Below are positions 18,497 to 26,881 of a DNA stretch of 64,000 nt, one piece after another; within the stretch, counting starts at the first letter, position 1; every line of letters begins with the position of its first letter. This DNA is from Flavobacterium alvei (GTDB lineage: Bacteria > Bacteroidota > Bacteroidia > Flavobacteriales > Flavobacteriaceae). Location: assembly GCF_002920895.1 (NCBI RefSeq), contig NZ_PQVG01000001.1, positions 558,001 through 622,000 of the forward strand, given 5' to 3'. Position numbers and translations under genes: made by a program. The notes beneath the pieces were generated by a model. It saw only the letters and a program-made list of their open reading frames with translations. It was not told where the DNA came from and made no database searches.

Positions 18497-19517
18497 TATA
18501 TATAGGTATTTGCAAATGGATAATGTAAAAGTTGAATTTTATCTGATGCTCTAAAACAAAATTGTTTTTGAAAATCAATTTCAGTCGCTTTTTAGTATTG
18601 GTCAAGCCAATTCCTTTTTTAGTTTTAATACTTGGTGAAAGTACAAAATTATTTATGATTTCAAAATGCAAGAAGTCATCAACAATTTTACAATTTATCT
18701 TTATTTTGAGTTTACTGTTGTTGTATCCACCGTGTTTGAAGGCGTTTTCTAATAGTGAAATAAACAATAAAGGAGGAACTTTTGCTTCATCAATATTTGA
18801 TTCAATATTTATGGCGACTTGCACGTTTTCGAAACGGAGTTTTTCAATTTCGATATAATTTTGAATATAGTCAATTTCTTTGATTAATGGAACAAATTTG
18901 GTACCTTCAATATCATACAAAACATATTCCATCAATTTAGACAGTTTTATAATTACATCAGGCACTTTATCTGAAGATTCTAAAGATAAGGCATACAAAT
19001 TATTTAAAGTATTGAAGAAAAAATGGGGTTGAATTTGATTTTTCAGGTATTTTAATTTGATTTTGAATTGTTCTTCTCTCAAAGCACGATTTCTATCTCT
19101 TTCTTTCAACCAAGTTAGTGTTAAATACACAGAAGATGCCATCGCCAAAACATATAATTCGCCAATGCAAACCGCCACAATATGATTGATTTCAAAAGGT
19201 TTGTAATCTCTATTAGCTTCTGGCCAAATGTTTTCTGAAATAATATAATAGGTCATTCCAGTTTTCAGCAAATAAACAACCGTCAAACTCAACAGTAAGG
19301 CTATAGTATAATGAAAATATTTCTTTTTCAAAACATATCGTGGGACTAGAACAAACAAATTGAAATATACCAAAGGAATATGCAACGCAAATTCAATCAT
19401 GTTTGACTTAAACGAATAGCCATAATCATTAAAATAAGCCCCCCAACGCAGAAAGTTCAATAAAAAATAAACACCCCAAAACCAAAAATGATTTTGAAGT
19501 TTTATTTCGAATTTCAT
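18486..19517 (-). CDS. LytS/YehU-type sensor histidine kinase
   Basis: 343 aa. Four N-terminal membrane segments (within about 8-140) without a periplasmic sensor domain, then the His_kinase family block with His165 in QIQPHFFFNTLNNLYAL and a C-terminal GHKL ATPase (SLLENAFKHGGYNN, GIGLTNTKKRL). It should phosphorylate the overlapping LytTR regulator. The ATG at 19517 is used; an in-frame GTG six codons upstream is the alternative. Confidence 0.92.
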   Translation of the reverse strand: MKFEIKLQNHFWFWGVYFLLNFLRWGAYFNDYGYSFKSNMIEFALHIPLVYFNLFVLVPRYVLKKKYFHYTIALLLSLTVVYLLKTGMTYYIISENIWPEANRDYKPFEINHIVAVCIGELYVLAMASSVYLTLTWLKERDRNRALREEQFKIKLKYLKNQIQPHFFFNTLNNLYALSLESSDKVPDVIIKLSKLMEYVLYDIEGTKFVPLIKEIDYIQNYIEIEKLRFENVQVAINIESNIDEAKVPPLLFISLLENAFKHGGYNNSKLKIKINCKIVDDFLHFEIINNFVLSPSIKTKKGIGLTNTKKRLKLIFKNNFVLEHQIKFNFYIIHLQIPIYNED

Positions 19518-19874
19518 ATTCTTTATTTTGCTCACTTAGTAAAGAACTAATTAATGTTTTATCTGATGAATTCCTTTTAAAAAACTTTTACAACATTAAA
19601 CAATTTGACAATTAAAAAGGCTTTTTACAAATATAAAAAAAAGAAAACATTTTCGAAATACACATCATTGATTAAAAATTGTCGTTGGTTGAATCTTTTC
19701 AACAGTTGGGAGAATTTATTTTTTCTGGAATGAACTTACTGTTAAATTTACTACGTAACTGGCTTTAACCAATAAAAATAAAACAAATTTGAATTAGTAC
19801 GTTTAAAGGTCTGAGTGTTTTTTACTTCAACCTTTTATAAAAATTTATCCTTTAAATTAGTAAAAAAATAAAAG
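19518..19874. other. Divergent intergenic region between the kinase and nagB genes
   Basis: About 355 bases, strongly AT-rich, without coding character. It must contain the promoters of both divergent operons. A -7 box is clear only for the kinase side; I see no convincing promoter, operator palindrome or riboswitch for nagB. Confidence 0.5.
19628..19635 (-). promoter_or_regulatory. -7 promoter box of the kinase/regulator operon
   Basis: TATATTTG on the minus strand, exact consensus, about 110 nt upstream of the kinase ATG, which would give a long 5' leader. -33 not evident. Confidence 0.4.
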
Positions 19875-21812
19875 ATGAAAACTGCATTAGAAATCAAACC
19901 TGACATTAGCTATAAAAGCCCTGGTAAATTTGAAGAAACCCGATTTGAAAAAATTCATAACGAAATTTTCAAAAGTTCAGCCGAAGCTTCTATTATTGTT
20001 GCTCAGGAAATAGCACAACTAATCAGATCCAAACAAGCCAAAAACAAAACTTGTGTTTTAGGTTTAGCAACAGGTTCTTCACCTATCAAAGTGTATGAAG
20101 AATTGGTCCGAATGCACAAAGAAGACGGACTTAGTTTTAGCAATGTCATCACTTTTAATTTGGATGAATATTATCCAATGACAAAAGAAAACAATCAAAG
20201 CTATTTTTATTTCATGCACCAGCATCTTTTCAATCACATCGATATTGATCCTGAGAATATCAACATCCCAGACGGAACAGTGGCTCTCGATGAATTGAAC
20301 CAATATTGTATTGATTATGAAATGAAAATTAAAAATGCAGGCGGACTTGATTTTCAATTATTAGGAATCGGTCGAACTGGTCACGTGGGTTTCAATGAGC
20401 CGGGTTCTCACATCAATTCGGGAACCAGAATCATCACTTTGGATCACATTACCAGAGTAGATGCTTCTTTCGATTTTAATGGCATTGACAGCGTTCCCAA
20501 AAGAGCAGTTACTATGGGCGTTTCAACTATTCTTCGATCCAAAAGAATTGTATTGATGGCTTGGGGTCAAAACAAAGCCGAGATTATCAAAAGAACCATT
20601 CAAGGCGATATTAGCTCTGAAGTTCCAGCCACATTTTTGCAAAATCACAACAACACCACTTTTGTTTTAGACCAATCGGCAGCTACTGAATTAACTCGAT
20701 ACAAAACCCCTTGGCTTGTTGGCGAATGCATTTGGACACAAGAATTAAAAAGTAAAGCAATTGTTTGGCTTTGCCAAAAAACCAATCAATCTATCTTGAA
20801 ATTGACCGATAGAGATTACAACAACAACGGAATGTCAGATCTTTTGGCTTCTGGTGGTTCAGCTTATGATTTAAATATCAATATGTTCAACGTTTTGCAA
20901 CACACCATCACTGGATGGCCAGGCGGAAAACCCAACACCGACGACAGCAACAGACCCGAAAGAGCTAATCCTGCTAAAAAAAGAGTAATCCTTTTTAGCC
21001 CGCATCCAGATGATGATGTGATTTCGATGGGAGGAACTTTTTCAAAATTAATCAAGCAAGGCCACGATGTTCACGTTGTGTATCAAACTTCTGGAAACAT
21101 CGCCGTAACAGATGATGAAGCCTTAAAATTTGCCGAAGTTTGCAATGATTTTGTTGGAGATAACCACAGCAAAATAAATTTTCAAGCCACAATAGATTTT
21201 CTAAACAACAAATCTGAAAATCAAGTCGATTCTTTAGACGTTCGAAAACTAAAAGGATTAATTAGAAGACGAGAATCCTACGCTGCGGTCAGATACATCG
21301 GTCTAAAAGACGAGAACATTCATTTCTTAGACCTGCCTTTTTATGAAACTGGTGAAGTTAAGAAAAACCCAATTGGAGATGAAGACATTTCTCTTGTAGC
21401 AGCCATTATCGACAAAATAAAACCTCATCAAATATTTGCCGCAGGAGATCTAGCCGATCCACACGGAACTCACGAAGTTTGTTTGAACACCATTTTTGCA
21501 GCTCTAAAAAGTCTAAAATCAAAACCCTATATGGATGAATGTTGGTTGTGGTTATATCGAGGCGCTTGGCACGAATGGGATATTCACGACATTGACATGG
21601 CAGTTCCATTAAGTCCAGACGAAGTAACCATCAAACGACATGCTATTTTGTTCCATCAATCTCAAAAAGATCGAGTGATGTTTCTAGGAAGTGATCCAAG
21701 AGAATTTTGGGTTAGAGCCGAAGATCGAAACAAAAAAACAGCAAAACTCTATGACGATTTAGGACTTGCTGAATACGAAGCTATCGAAGCCTTCAAACGT
21801 TTTGATTATTAA
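19875..21812 (+). CDS. nagB: Glucosamine-6-phosphate deaminase fused to a PIG-L deacetylase domain
   Basis: 645 aa. Residues about 20-300 are a NagB isomerase/deaminase domain converting glucosamine-6-P to fructose-6-P and ammonia: LGLATGSSP, NLDEYYP (Asp97), and GIGRTGHVGFNEPGS (His170, Glu175). After a linker, residues about 370-630 form a PIG-L/LmbE zinc deacetylase domain with SPHPDDDVISMGG (His377, Asp379, Asp380) and GDLADPHGTHEVC. The fusion suggests that N-acetyl and amino groups are removed by one protein; such fusions are known in Bacteroidota. The GH20 gene follows after 30 nt, giving a chitin/amino-sugar operon. Confidence 0.94.
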   Translation: MKTALEIKPDISYKSPGKFEETRFEKIHNEIFKSSAEASIIVAQEIAQLIRSKQAKNKTCVLGLATGSSPIKVYEELVRMHKEDGLSFSNVITFNLDEYYPMTKENNQSYFYFMHQHLFNHIDIDPENINIPDGTVALDELNQYCIDYEMKIKNAGGLDFQLLGIGRTGHVGFNEPGSHINSGTRIITLDHITRVDASFDFNGIDSVPKRAVTMGVSTILRSKRIVLMAWGQNKAEIIKRTIQGDISSEVPATFLQNHNNTTFVLDQSAATELTRYKTPWLVGECIWTQELKSKAIVWLCQKTNQSILKLTDRDYNNNGMSDLLASGGSAYDLNINMFNVLQHTITGWPGGKPNTDDSNRPERANPAKKRVILFSPHPDDDVISMGGTFSKLIKQGHDVHVVYQTSGNIAVTDDEALKFAEVCNDFVGDNHSKINFQATIDFLNNKSENQVDSLDVRKLKGLIRRRESYAAVRYIGLKDENIHFLDLPFYETGEVKKNPIGDEDISLVAAIIDKIKPHQIFAAGDLADPHGTHEVCLNTIFAALKSLKSKPYMDECWLWLYRGAWHEWDIHDIDMAVPLSPDEVTIKRHAILFHQSQKDRVMFLGSDPREFWVRAEDRNKKTAKLYDDLGLAEYEAIEAFKRFDY

Positions 21813-21842
21813 AATCCAATCAAAAAATAAGCACCCAAAATA

Positions 21843-23879
21843 ATGAAATACATTTTTATCGTATTACTATCGACAATTTTAGCCAACGCTCAGGTCAAAA
21901 CCGATGACTTAAATCTAATGCCTTGGCCACAATCCATTAGTGTAACCAATGGAACTTTTGCTTTAACCAAAAATTTCAAAGTGAATATTACTGGAAATCC
22001 AAACCCGCGAATTTTTGCAAGAACTACACAGTTTTTGGGAAGATTAGACGGCAGAACAGGGCTGTTTTTCAATCAAGGGTTTGTGACCAAAATCAATGAA
22101 TTCCCTTCTGCACAATTGCAAATCAACTGTACTCAAAGCGGAAAAATTGGAATAAATGAAGACGAAAGCTATCAATTAGAAATTAAATCCGATAAAATAA
22201 TCATCAACGCCACTTCTGATTTAGGAGCGATGCATGCTTTAGAAACGGTATTGCAATTGCTTCAAAACAATAGTAATTCCTATTATTTTCCAACTGTTTC
22301 TATTTCAGATTTTCCTAGGTTTACTTGGCGAGGATTGATGATTGATGCCGCCAGACATTTTCAACCCATTGATGTTATCAAAAGAAATTTAGATGCGATG
22401 GCGGCCATGAAAATGAATGTTTTTCATTGGCACCTTACCGATGACCAAGGCTGGAGAATCGAATTGAAAAACCATCCTAAGCTAATCCAATTGGCATCTG
22501 ACGGCAATTATTACACCCAAGAAGAAATAAAAAACATTGTGAAATATGCTGACGAAAGAGGAATTCTTGTCGTTCCAGAAATTGACGTTCCGGGTCACGC
22601 CTCAGCAATACTCACAGCTTATCCCGAAGTAGGAAGTAAATTAAATCCCGATAAAAACACCTATGCTATCGAGAGAAATTCAGGAATTTTTACACCAACA
22701 TTAGACCCTTCGAATCCAAAAACGTATCAATTATTAAGTGAAATTTTCGACGAAGTTTGTCCGTTGTTTTCAGGAAATTATTTCCATATTGGTGGCGACG
22801 AAAACGAAGGAAAAGATTGGGATTCGAATCCAAAAATTCAGGAATTCAAGAAAAAAAACAAGTTAGAAACCAATCACGAATTACAAACCTATTTCACCAT
22901 GCAATTGATTCCAATGCTGAAAAAACACAACAAAACATTGATGGGTTGGGAAGAAATTAGAACCAAAAACCTATCTAAAGATGCCATAATTCATTCTTGG
23001 AAAGGAACAAATGAAGGAGTGCCAACGGATCAATCGCTTACAAATACAATAAAAGAGGGCTATAAAACCGTTTTATCAAATGGCTATTATATTGATTTAA
23101 TGTTGCCTGTAGAATCTCATTATTTGAATGATCCAATGCCCAAAAACACCATTCTTACTGCCGAAGAAAAAGCAAGGATTTTGGGTGGAGAAGCCCCAAT
23201 GTGGAGCGAATTGGTTACTCCAACCACCATAGATTCTAGAATTTGGCCACGAACAGCAGCCATCGCCGAGCGATTTTGGTCGGATGAAAAGGTTACTGAT
23301 ATGGCTAGCTTACGCAAAAGAATGAACGCTGTTTCTTTGCAATTAGAAGAACTAGGAATCACTCATATTAGAAATAAAGAAGTGCTTTTGCGAAACATCA
23401 GCAACAATCAAACGAATACTGCTTTGGAGGATTTTTCAAATATTTGTGAACCTCTAAAACTATATACCCGAAACAGCGAAGGCACAGAATACAAAACTTA
23501 TTCTCCTTTCACCCTATTTGCCGATGCTTGCACAGCTGACGCCAAAAATGCTTTGGTTTTTAATGAAGCCGTAAATAATTATATGAAAAATAAAAACTCA
23601 GAAAACCAGATTTTGGTAACTGATTATTTGAAAAAATGGATTAATGTCAATACTAAATTGGTCGAATTGAGCTCCAATGCACCACTTATTCAACCCCTTT
23701 TGCCCCTATCAAAAAGTCTAAGTGATTTGTCACAACAACTGCTTTTAAAAATAGAAAAAAAACAAACTGTAAATCCAACCGCAGTGAAAGATTTACTAGA
23801 AAAATGCAATTCAAAAAATCACGCCGATGTTGAGTTGGCAGTATATAACAGCCTTAAAAAATTAGTTTCGGCTGAATAA
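21843..23879 (+). CDS. Beta-N-acetylhexosaminidase, GH20
   Basis: 678 aa, exported (signal peptide ending LANAQ at about 17). N-terminal GH20b domain (about 25-150) and catalytic barrel (about 155-510) with the general acid pair Asp319-Glu320 in HIGGDENEGK, plus FHWHLTDDQGWR and EIDVPGHA. A C-terminal helical extension follows. It releases GlcNAc from chitin or peptidoglycan-type oligosaccharides outside the cytosol, feeding the NagB-PIG-L protein encoded 30 nt upstream. Confidence 0.94.
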   Translation: MKYIFIVLLSTILANAQVKTDDLNLMPWPQSISVTNGTFALTKNFKVNITGNPNPRIFARTTQFLGRLDGRTGLFFNQGFVTKINEFPSAQLQINCTQSGKIGINEDESYQLEIKSDKIIINATSDLGAMHALETVLQLLQNNSNSYYFPTVSISDFPRFTWRGLMIDAARHFQPIDVIKRNLDAMAAMKMNVFHWHLTDDQGWRIELKNHPKLIQLASDGNYYTQEEIKNIVKYADERGILVVPEIDVPGHASAILTAYPEVGSKLNPDKNTYAIERNSGIFTPTLDPSNPKTYQLLSEIFDEVCPLFSGNYFHIGGDENEGKDWDSNPKIQEFKKKNKLETNHELQTYFTMQLIPMLKKHNKTLMGWEEIRTKNLSKDAIIHSWKGTNEGVPTDQSLTNTIKEGYKTVLSNGYYIDLMLPVESHYLNDPMPKNTILTAEEKARILGGEAPMWSELVTPTTIDSRIWPRTAAIAERFWSDEKVTDMASLRKRMNAVSLQLEELGITHIRNKEVLLRNISNNQTNTALEDFSNICEPLKLYTRNSEGTEYKTYSPFTLFADACTADAKNALVFNEAVNNYMKNKNSENQILVTDYLKKWINVNTKLVELSSNAPLIQPLLPLSKSLSDLSQQLLLKIEKKQTVNPTAVKDLLEKCNSKNHADVELAVYNSLKKLVSAE

Positions 23880-23990
23880 AAATAATATTAAAAATAGTTT
23901 AGTTGATTGAGTATTAATTGGTTTTATTTAAAGTGAAATATTATTTTCTATCATTTTCGGTAAAATGGTAGTTTCAAAATAATATTTCAA

Positions 23991-24037
23991 ACCTTGCAAC
24001 CCTTTCGGAGTTTTGAACTTTGAAAGGGTTTGGTTTT
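23991..24037. terminator. Hairpin between convergent genes
   Basis: AACCCTTTC and GAAAGGGTT pair around a 15-nt loop, extended by AAACC/GGTTT. It lies between the stops of the GH20 gene (+) and the ATPase gene (-) and could terminate both, although the T-runs are short. Confidence 0.5.
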
Positions 24038-24044
24038 AAAATCA

Positions 24045-25361
24045 TCATTTCGTCAATAAATTTCCAACTGCATACAATGGAATAATTTTTATTTTTTCCA
24101 TATCAGAAAAATTCTCTAATGATAATCGTATTCCAAAGTCTAATTTTTTTTCTTCCAAAAACAAATACAAACTTTGCATACTGCCTTTAGTGCCAGATTT
24201 CACCTCAATTGGAATAATTTTATCTTGTTTTTGAATTACATAATCCACTTCGGCTTGGCTGTTTTTTGCTTCCCTTTGCCAATAATACAGTTGTGTTTTT
24301 TCGTAGCAAGAGCTATTCTTTATCAATTCTAAACCTACGTGCAACTCAGCAATATTTCCTTTATTGACACTGTTAAAGTCATCTTCAATAAGCAATTGTG
24401 CAATATTTAAACCTTGAATTCTTTGAAATATCCCTGTATCAAAAATTAAAATTTTTCTTTTTTTAGAATTGATTTCCGCTCCAAGGGGAATACCATTACT
24501 AGCTGAGTGTGTAACAAAATAAACTAATCCAGCCATTTCTAAAAGAACCAAAGTCTCTTTAATTTGAGCGTTATTTAATGTCGCATTGGGATAAGAATAA
24601 CCGAACTTAGTTCCAACTTGCAATACTACTGCGTCAAAAACCTCTCTGATTCTGATGGGCAAAACTCGAACTTTATATTTTGCAAAATCCGCCTGAATTG
24701 AAAGTATCAAATCGTCTAAAACTCGCTGAACTTCTAACATATCGCCATTGGCAATATACGTTTTTACAGCTTCCGGCATTCCTCCAATAATCAAAAACTT
24801 CTTCAAATAGGTTTTTAACTTTTGATGAAAAATTTCAGGAAATGGATTTGCTGTTGTTGCTTTATTCAAGGCTTCAATCAAACTATTTTCATTATTTGCT
24901 AACAAAAACTCTTCGAAGAAAAGTGGATACATAAAAATGGAGCGAACTCTTCCAACTCCAAAAGACGGAATTTCGGACAAAGCAAATTCCAACAATGAAC
25001 CCGCAGCAATAAGATGTAAATTGGGCATTTTTTCATAAAAATACCGCAAAGAAGAAATTGCAGGAATACAAGATTGAATTTCATCAAAAAATAATAATGT
25101 CTCTCCTTCAACAATTGGCGTGTTCGAAATTACAGAAAGCTGTTCGCAAATAGCGGCTGGATTCAATCCGTTTTCAAAAACAGAGGCATAAATTGGATCC
25201 GCATCAAAATTGATCTCTACAAAATACTTGAAATGCTTTGCCAAATTTCGCACACTCGAAGATTTACCAACTTGCCTTGCTCCTCTTATTATCAAGGGCT
25301 TTCGACTTGGTAATTGCTTCCAGTTTTCTAATTCAATATCCACTTTTCTTTTCAAATACAT
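24045..25361 (-). CDS. AAA_14/DUF4143 ATPase
   Basis: 438 aa. Walker A RGARQVGKSS near residue 29-38, Walker B LLFFDEIQS, AAGSLLEFAL sensor region, and a C-terminal DUF4143 domain ending in a nuclease-like EVDYVIQKQDKIIPIEVKSG (D-ExK). This family is abundant, patchy in Bacteroidota genomes and of unknown function; defence or genome maintenance roles have been proposed for relatives. The start at 25361 (MYLKRKVDIE) matches the usual family start; an in-frame extension upstream was rejected. It borders the accessory zone at 25.4-26.6 kb. Confidence 0.88.
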   Translation of the reverse strand: MYLKRKVDIELENWKQLPSRKPLIIRGARQVGKSSSVRNLAKHFKYFVEINFDADPIYASVFENGLNPAAICEQLSVISNTPIVEGETLLFFDEIQSCIPAISSLRYFYEKMPNLHLIAAGSLLEFALSEIPSFGVGRVRSIFMYPLFFEEFLLANNENSLIEALNKATTANPFPEIFHQKLKTYLKKFLIIGGMPEAVKTYIANGDMLEVQRVLDDLILSIQADFAKYKVRVLPIRIREVFDAVVLQVGTKFGYSYPNATLNNAQIKETLVLLEMAGLVYFVTHSASNGIPLGAEINSKKRKILIFDTGIFQRIQGLNIAQLLIEDDFNSVNKGNIAELHVGLELIKNSSCYEKTQLYYWQREAKNSQAEVDYVIQKQDKIIPIEVKSGTKGSMQSLYLFLEEKKLDFGIRLSLENFSDMEKIKIIPLYAVGNLLTK

Positions 25362-25405
25362 TTCGAAATAATAAAAATCCAAGGCAATAATACAATAAAA
25401 ATCAC

Positions 25406-25454
25406 AAAAATCCAAATCAATATGAGTCCTGTTTTAATAAAAATCCAAATCAAT
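25406..25454. repeat. 16-bp direct repeat pair
   Basis: The 16-mer AAAAATCCAAATCAAT occurs at 25406-25421 and again at 25439-25454. It lies just upstream of the ATPase gene on its promoter side. Role unknown. Confidence 0.6.
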
Positions 25455-25550
25455 GTCTTTTATCCAATTCATTTATGCGAGTATTTCAAACACTATAAAA
25501 CGACTTTGAAACTACTCCAAAAAAAAAAAAGGAATATAAATCCTCTTGCT

Positions 25551-25711
25551 CCCGATAGCTCAATGTCATTAAGTTAAGGGATTTTATCGATGCTTTTGTC
25601 ATTCTGACGAAGGAAGAATCTCAATCAACGTGAGCAACTAACGCGAGATTCTTCCTTCGTCAGAATGGCAAATAAACCTTAACTTAATGACATTGCCTGA
25701 TAGCTATCGGG
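25551..25711. repeat. 161-bp nested palindromic intergenic element
   Basis: Three nested inverted pairs: CCCGATAGCT (25551-25560) with AGCTATCGGG (25702-25711); a perfect 19-bp arm at 25561-25579 with 25677-25695; and an inner arm of about 26 bp (25597-25622 with 25645-25670) with one mismatch around a 22-nt loop. The inner arm reads GTCATTCTGACGAAGGAAGA, the same style as GTCATTCTGA...GAAGAATCT intergenic palindromes dispersed in many bacterial genomes. No ORF inside. It could fold into a very long RNA hairpin or be a miniature mobile repeat. Confidence 0.8.
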
Positions 25712-25764
25712 ACTCTCCAAACTTTACGATAACTCCATAGTGTTGACGGCAGGTACTCGATTCC

Positions 25765-25822
25765 GTTCAACAGGAGTTTCATTGTTCGTGCTGCGCACGC
25801 AACGAAACTCTAGCTGTTAGGC
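25765..25822 (-). repeat. attC-like palindromic site
   Basis: Read on the minus strand, 58 bp begin with GCCTAAC (fits R'' RYYYAAC) and end with GTTGAAC (fits R' GTTRRRY). Between them GAGTTTC and GAAACTC form an inner stem, with GCGTGC/GCACG-type pairing at the tip. The length is within the range of integron attC sites. It immediately follows the stop of the lipoprotein gene. No integrase gene is present in the window, so identity is a hypothesis. Confidence 0.4.
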
Positions 25823-25832
25823 ACAGTATTTT

Positions 25833-26549
25833 TTATAATCGTTCTTTAAAAATTCCATAATTAGAGAACAAATTTGATTTCATTTTCGTTTTAGGAGTTA
25901 AAAAATATGTCTTATTAGATAATATTTCATTTGTCTTTTTCGACAATATTAAATCTTCAATGTCAATTGATATAATTTCGAAATTCTTATTTTGTCTTAT
26001 TACTATGTTTTTCTTTTTAAGTTTTAAACTATCAAGATGTTCAGGCTCCATACTTTTTATATCATTTAAATTATAGAAAATTATGCTATCTCTTGTTTCT
26101 TTAAAATTTTCAAACTCGAATGTTCCTAGACCACTACTTCTTTTTGAAAAACCTTCGTATTGATATATTTTTGTTTTTATCTCAATTTCTTCTTCTGTTT
26201 CACTTATATTATTCAACGGAGTAAATATCTCTTTTACTTTTTTATCTATGTTTTCATAATCTGGTTCTTCACAATCGACACCTTGTATATGTTTTTTACT
26301 TGGAATATTTTCAAGATATGAGAAAGGTAAATTTTTGGAAATATCTACTTCAAAATTTTCTGTTGAATCTAATAATATATAACCAAAAGCGTGTGAATCT
26401 CTTCCACCCCAAGCATCGTATTTATACAATATTTTTGAAGTTCCTTCTATTTTTTGACAATAAAGACTTGTTTCCCAATCTCCAATTCCACAACTATTAA
26501 ACAAAAATGTCAACGATGATAAAAGAATTAAATTTTTTACGTATTTCAT
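25833..26549 (-). CDS. Uncharacterised lipoprotein in a cassette-like setting
   Basis: 238 aa. Lipoprotein signal with lipobox FNSC (Cys20), followed by a charged, Lys/Glu/Ile-rich domain without a family I recognise (NNISETEEEIEIKTKIYQYE in the middle). Composition is more AT-rich than neighbouring core genes. The gene is flanked by a perfect 9-bp inverted repeat, GTTAGGCAC at 25816-25824 and GTGCCTAAC at 26587-26595, and followed by an attC-like palindrome, as expected for a promoterless integron-type gene cassette. Function unknown. Confidence 0.75.
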   Translation of the reverse strand: MKYVKNLILLSSLTFLFNSCGIGDWETSLYCQKIEGTSKILYKYDAWGGRDSHAFGYILLDSTENFEVDISKNLPFSYLENIPSKKHIQGVDCEEPDYENIDKKVKEIFTPLNNISETEEEIEIKTKIYQYEGFSKRSSGLGTFEFENFKETRDSIIFYNLNDIKSMEPEHLDSLKLKKKNIVIRQNKNFEIISIDIEDLILSKKTNEILSNKTYFLTPKTKMKSNLFSNYGIFKERL

Positions 26550-26586
26550 ATAATTTCAGTCGTTTACGTTTTGGTTGTGTAATATT

Positions 26587-26649
26587 GTGCCTAACGTACC
26601 GGCCGATTGGGCGAAGTTACTGATTTTTTAGTAACGTAGTTGGCGGTAC
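26587..26649. repeat. Palindromic sequence at the upstream boundary of the cassette-like gene
   Basis: GTGCCTAAC (26587-26595) is followed by GTACCGGCC (26596-26604), which pairs imperfectly with GGCGGTAC (26642-26649). Between them GTTACT (26616-26621) pairs with AGTAAC (26630-26635). It may be the attC-like site of a preceding cassette, but its R'' box fits the consensus poorly. Confidence 0.45.
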
Positions 26650-26815
26650 TACTCCAATATTTTTCAATATAATTATTTTTTCTTACAAATAATCAAAAGG
26701 ACTTTTTATTTGTTGAGTACATTTCGAATTTTCAGGAGTAAAAAAATAATAGTGAATGGAAACACATTAATCTTTAGCTCCTTGATAAAATACTGTTAAT
26801 TCTTCGGCTGACATC

Positions 26816-26847
26816 TTGTCATATTCATTCAAATAATTGTACCTTTG
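26816..26847 (+). promoter_or_regulatory. miaB promoter
   Basis: TTG (26816-26818), a 21-nt spacer, then TACCTTTG (26840-26847), an exact -7 match. The predicted start of transcription lies about 30 nt before the miaB ATG at 26882, which also excludes the in-frame TTG at 26837 as the start codon. Confidence 0.6.
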
Positions 26848-26881
26848 CATCCTTAATAAAATCACACTTTTGAAAGTGACT

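Noticed and set aside
25551..25711. Nested palindrome as a rho-independent terminator
   Set aside because: Arms are far longer than needed, the loop is large and no T-run follows on either strand.
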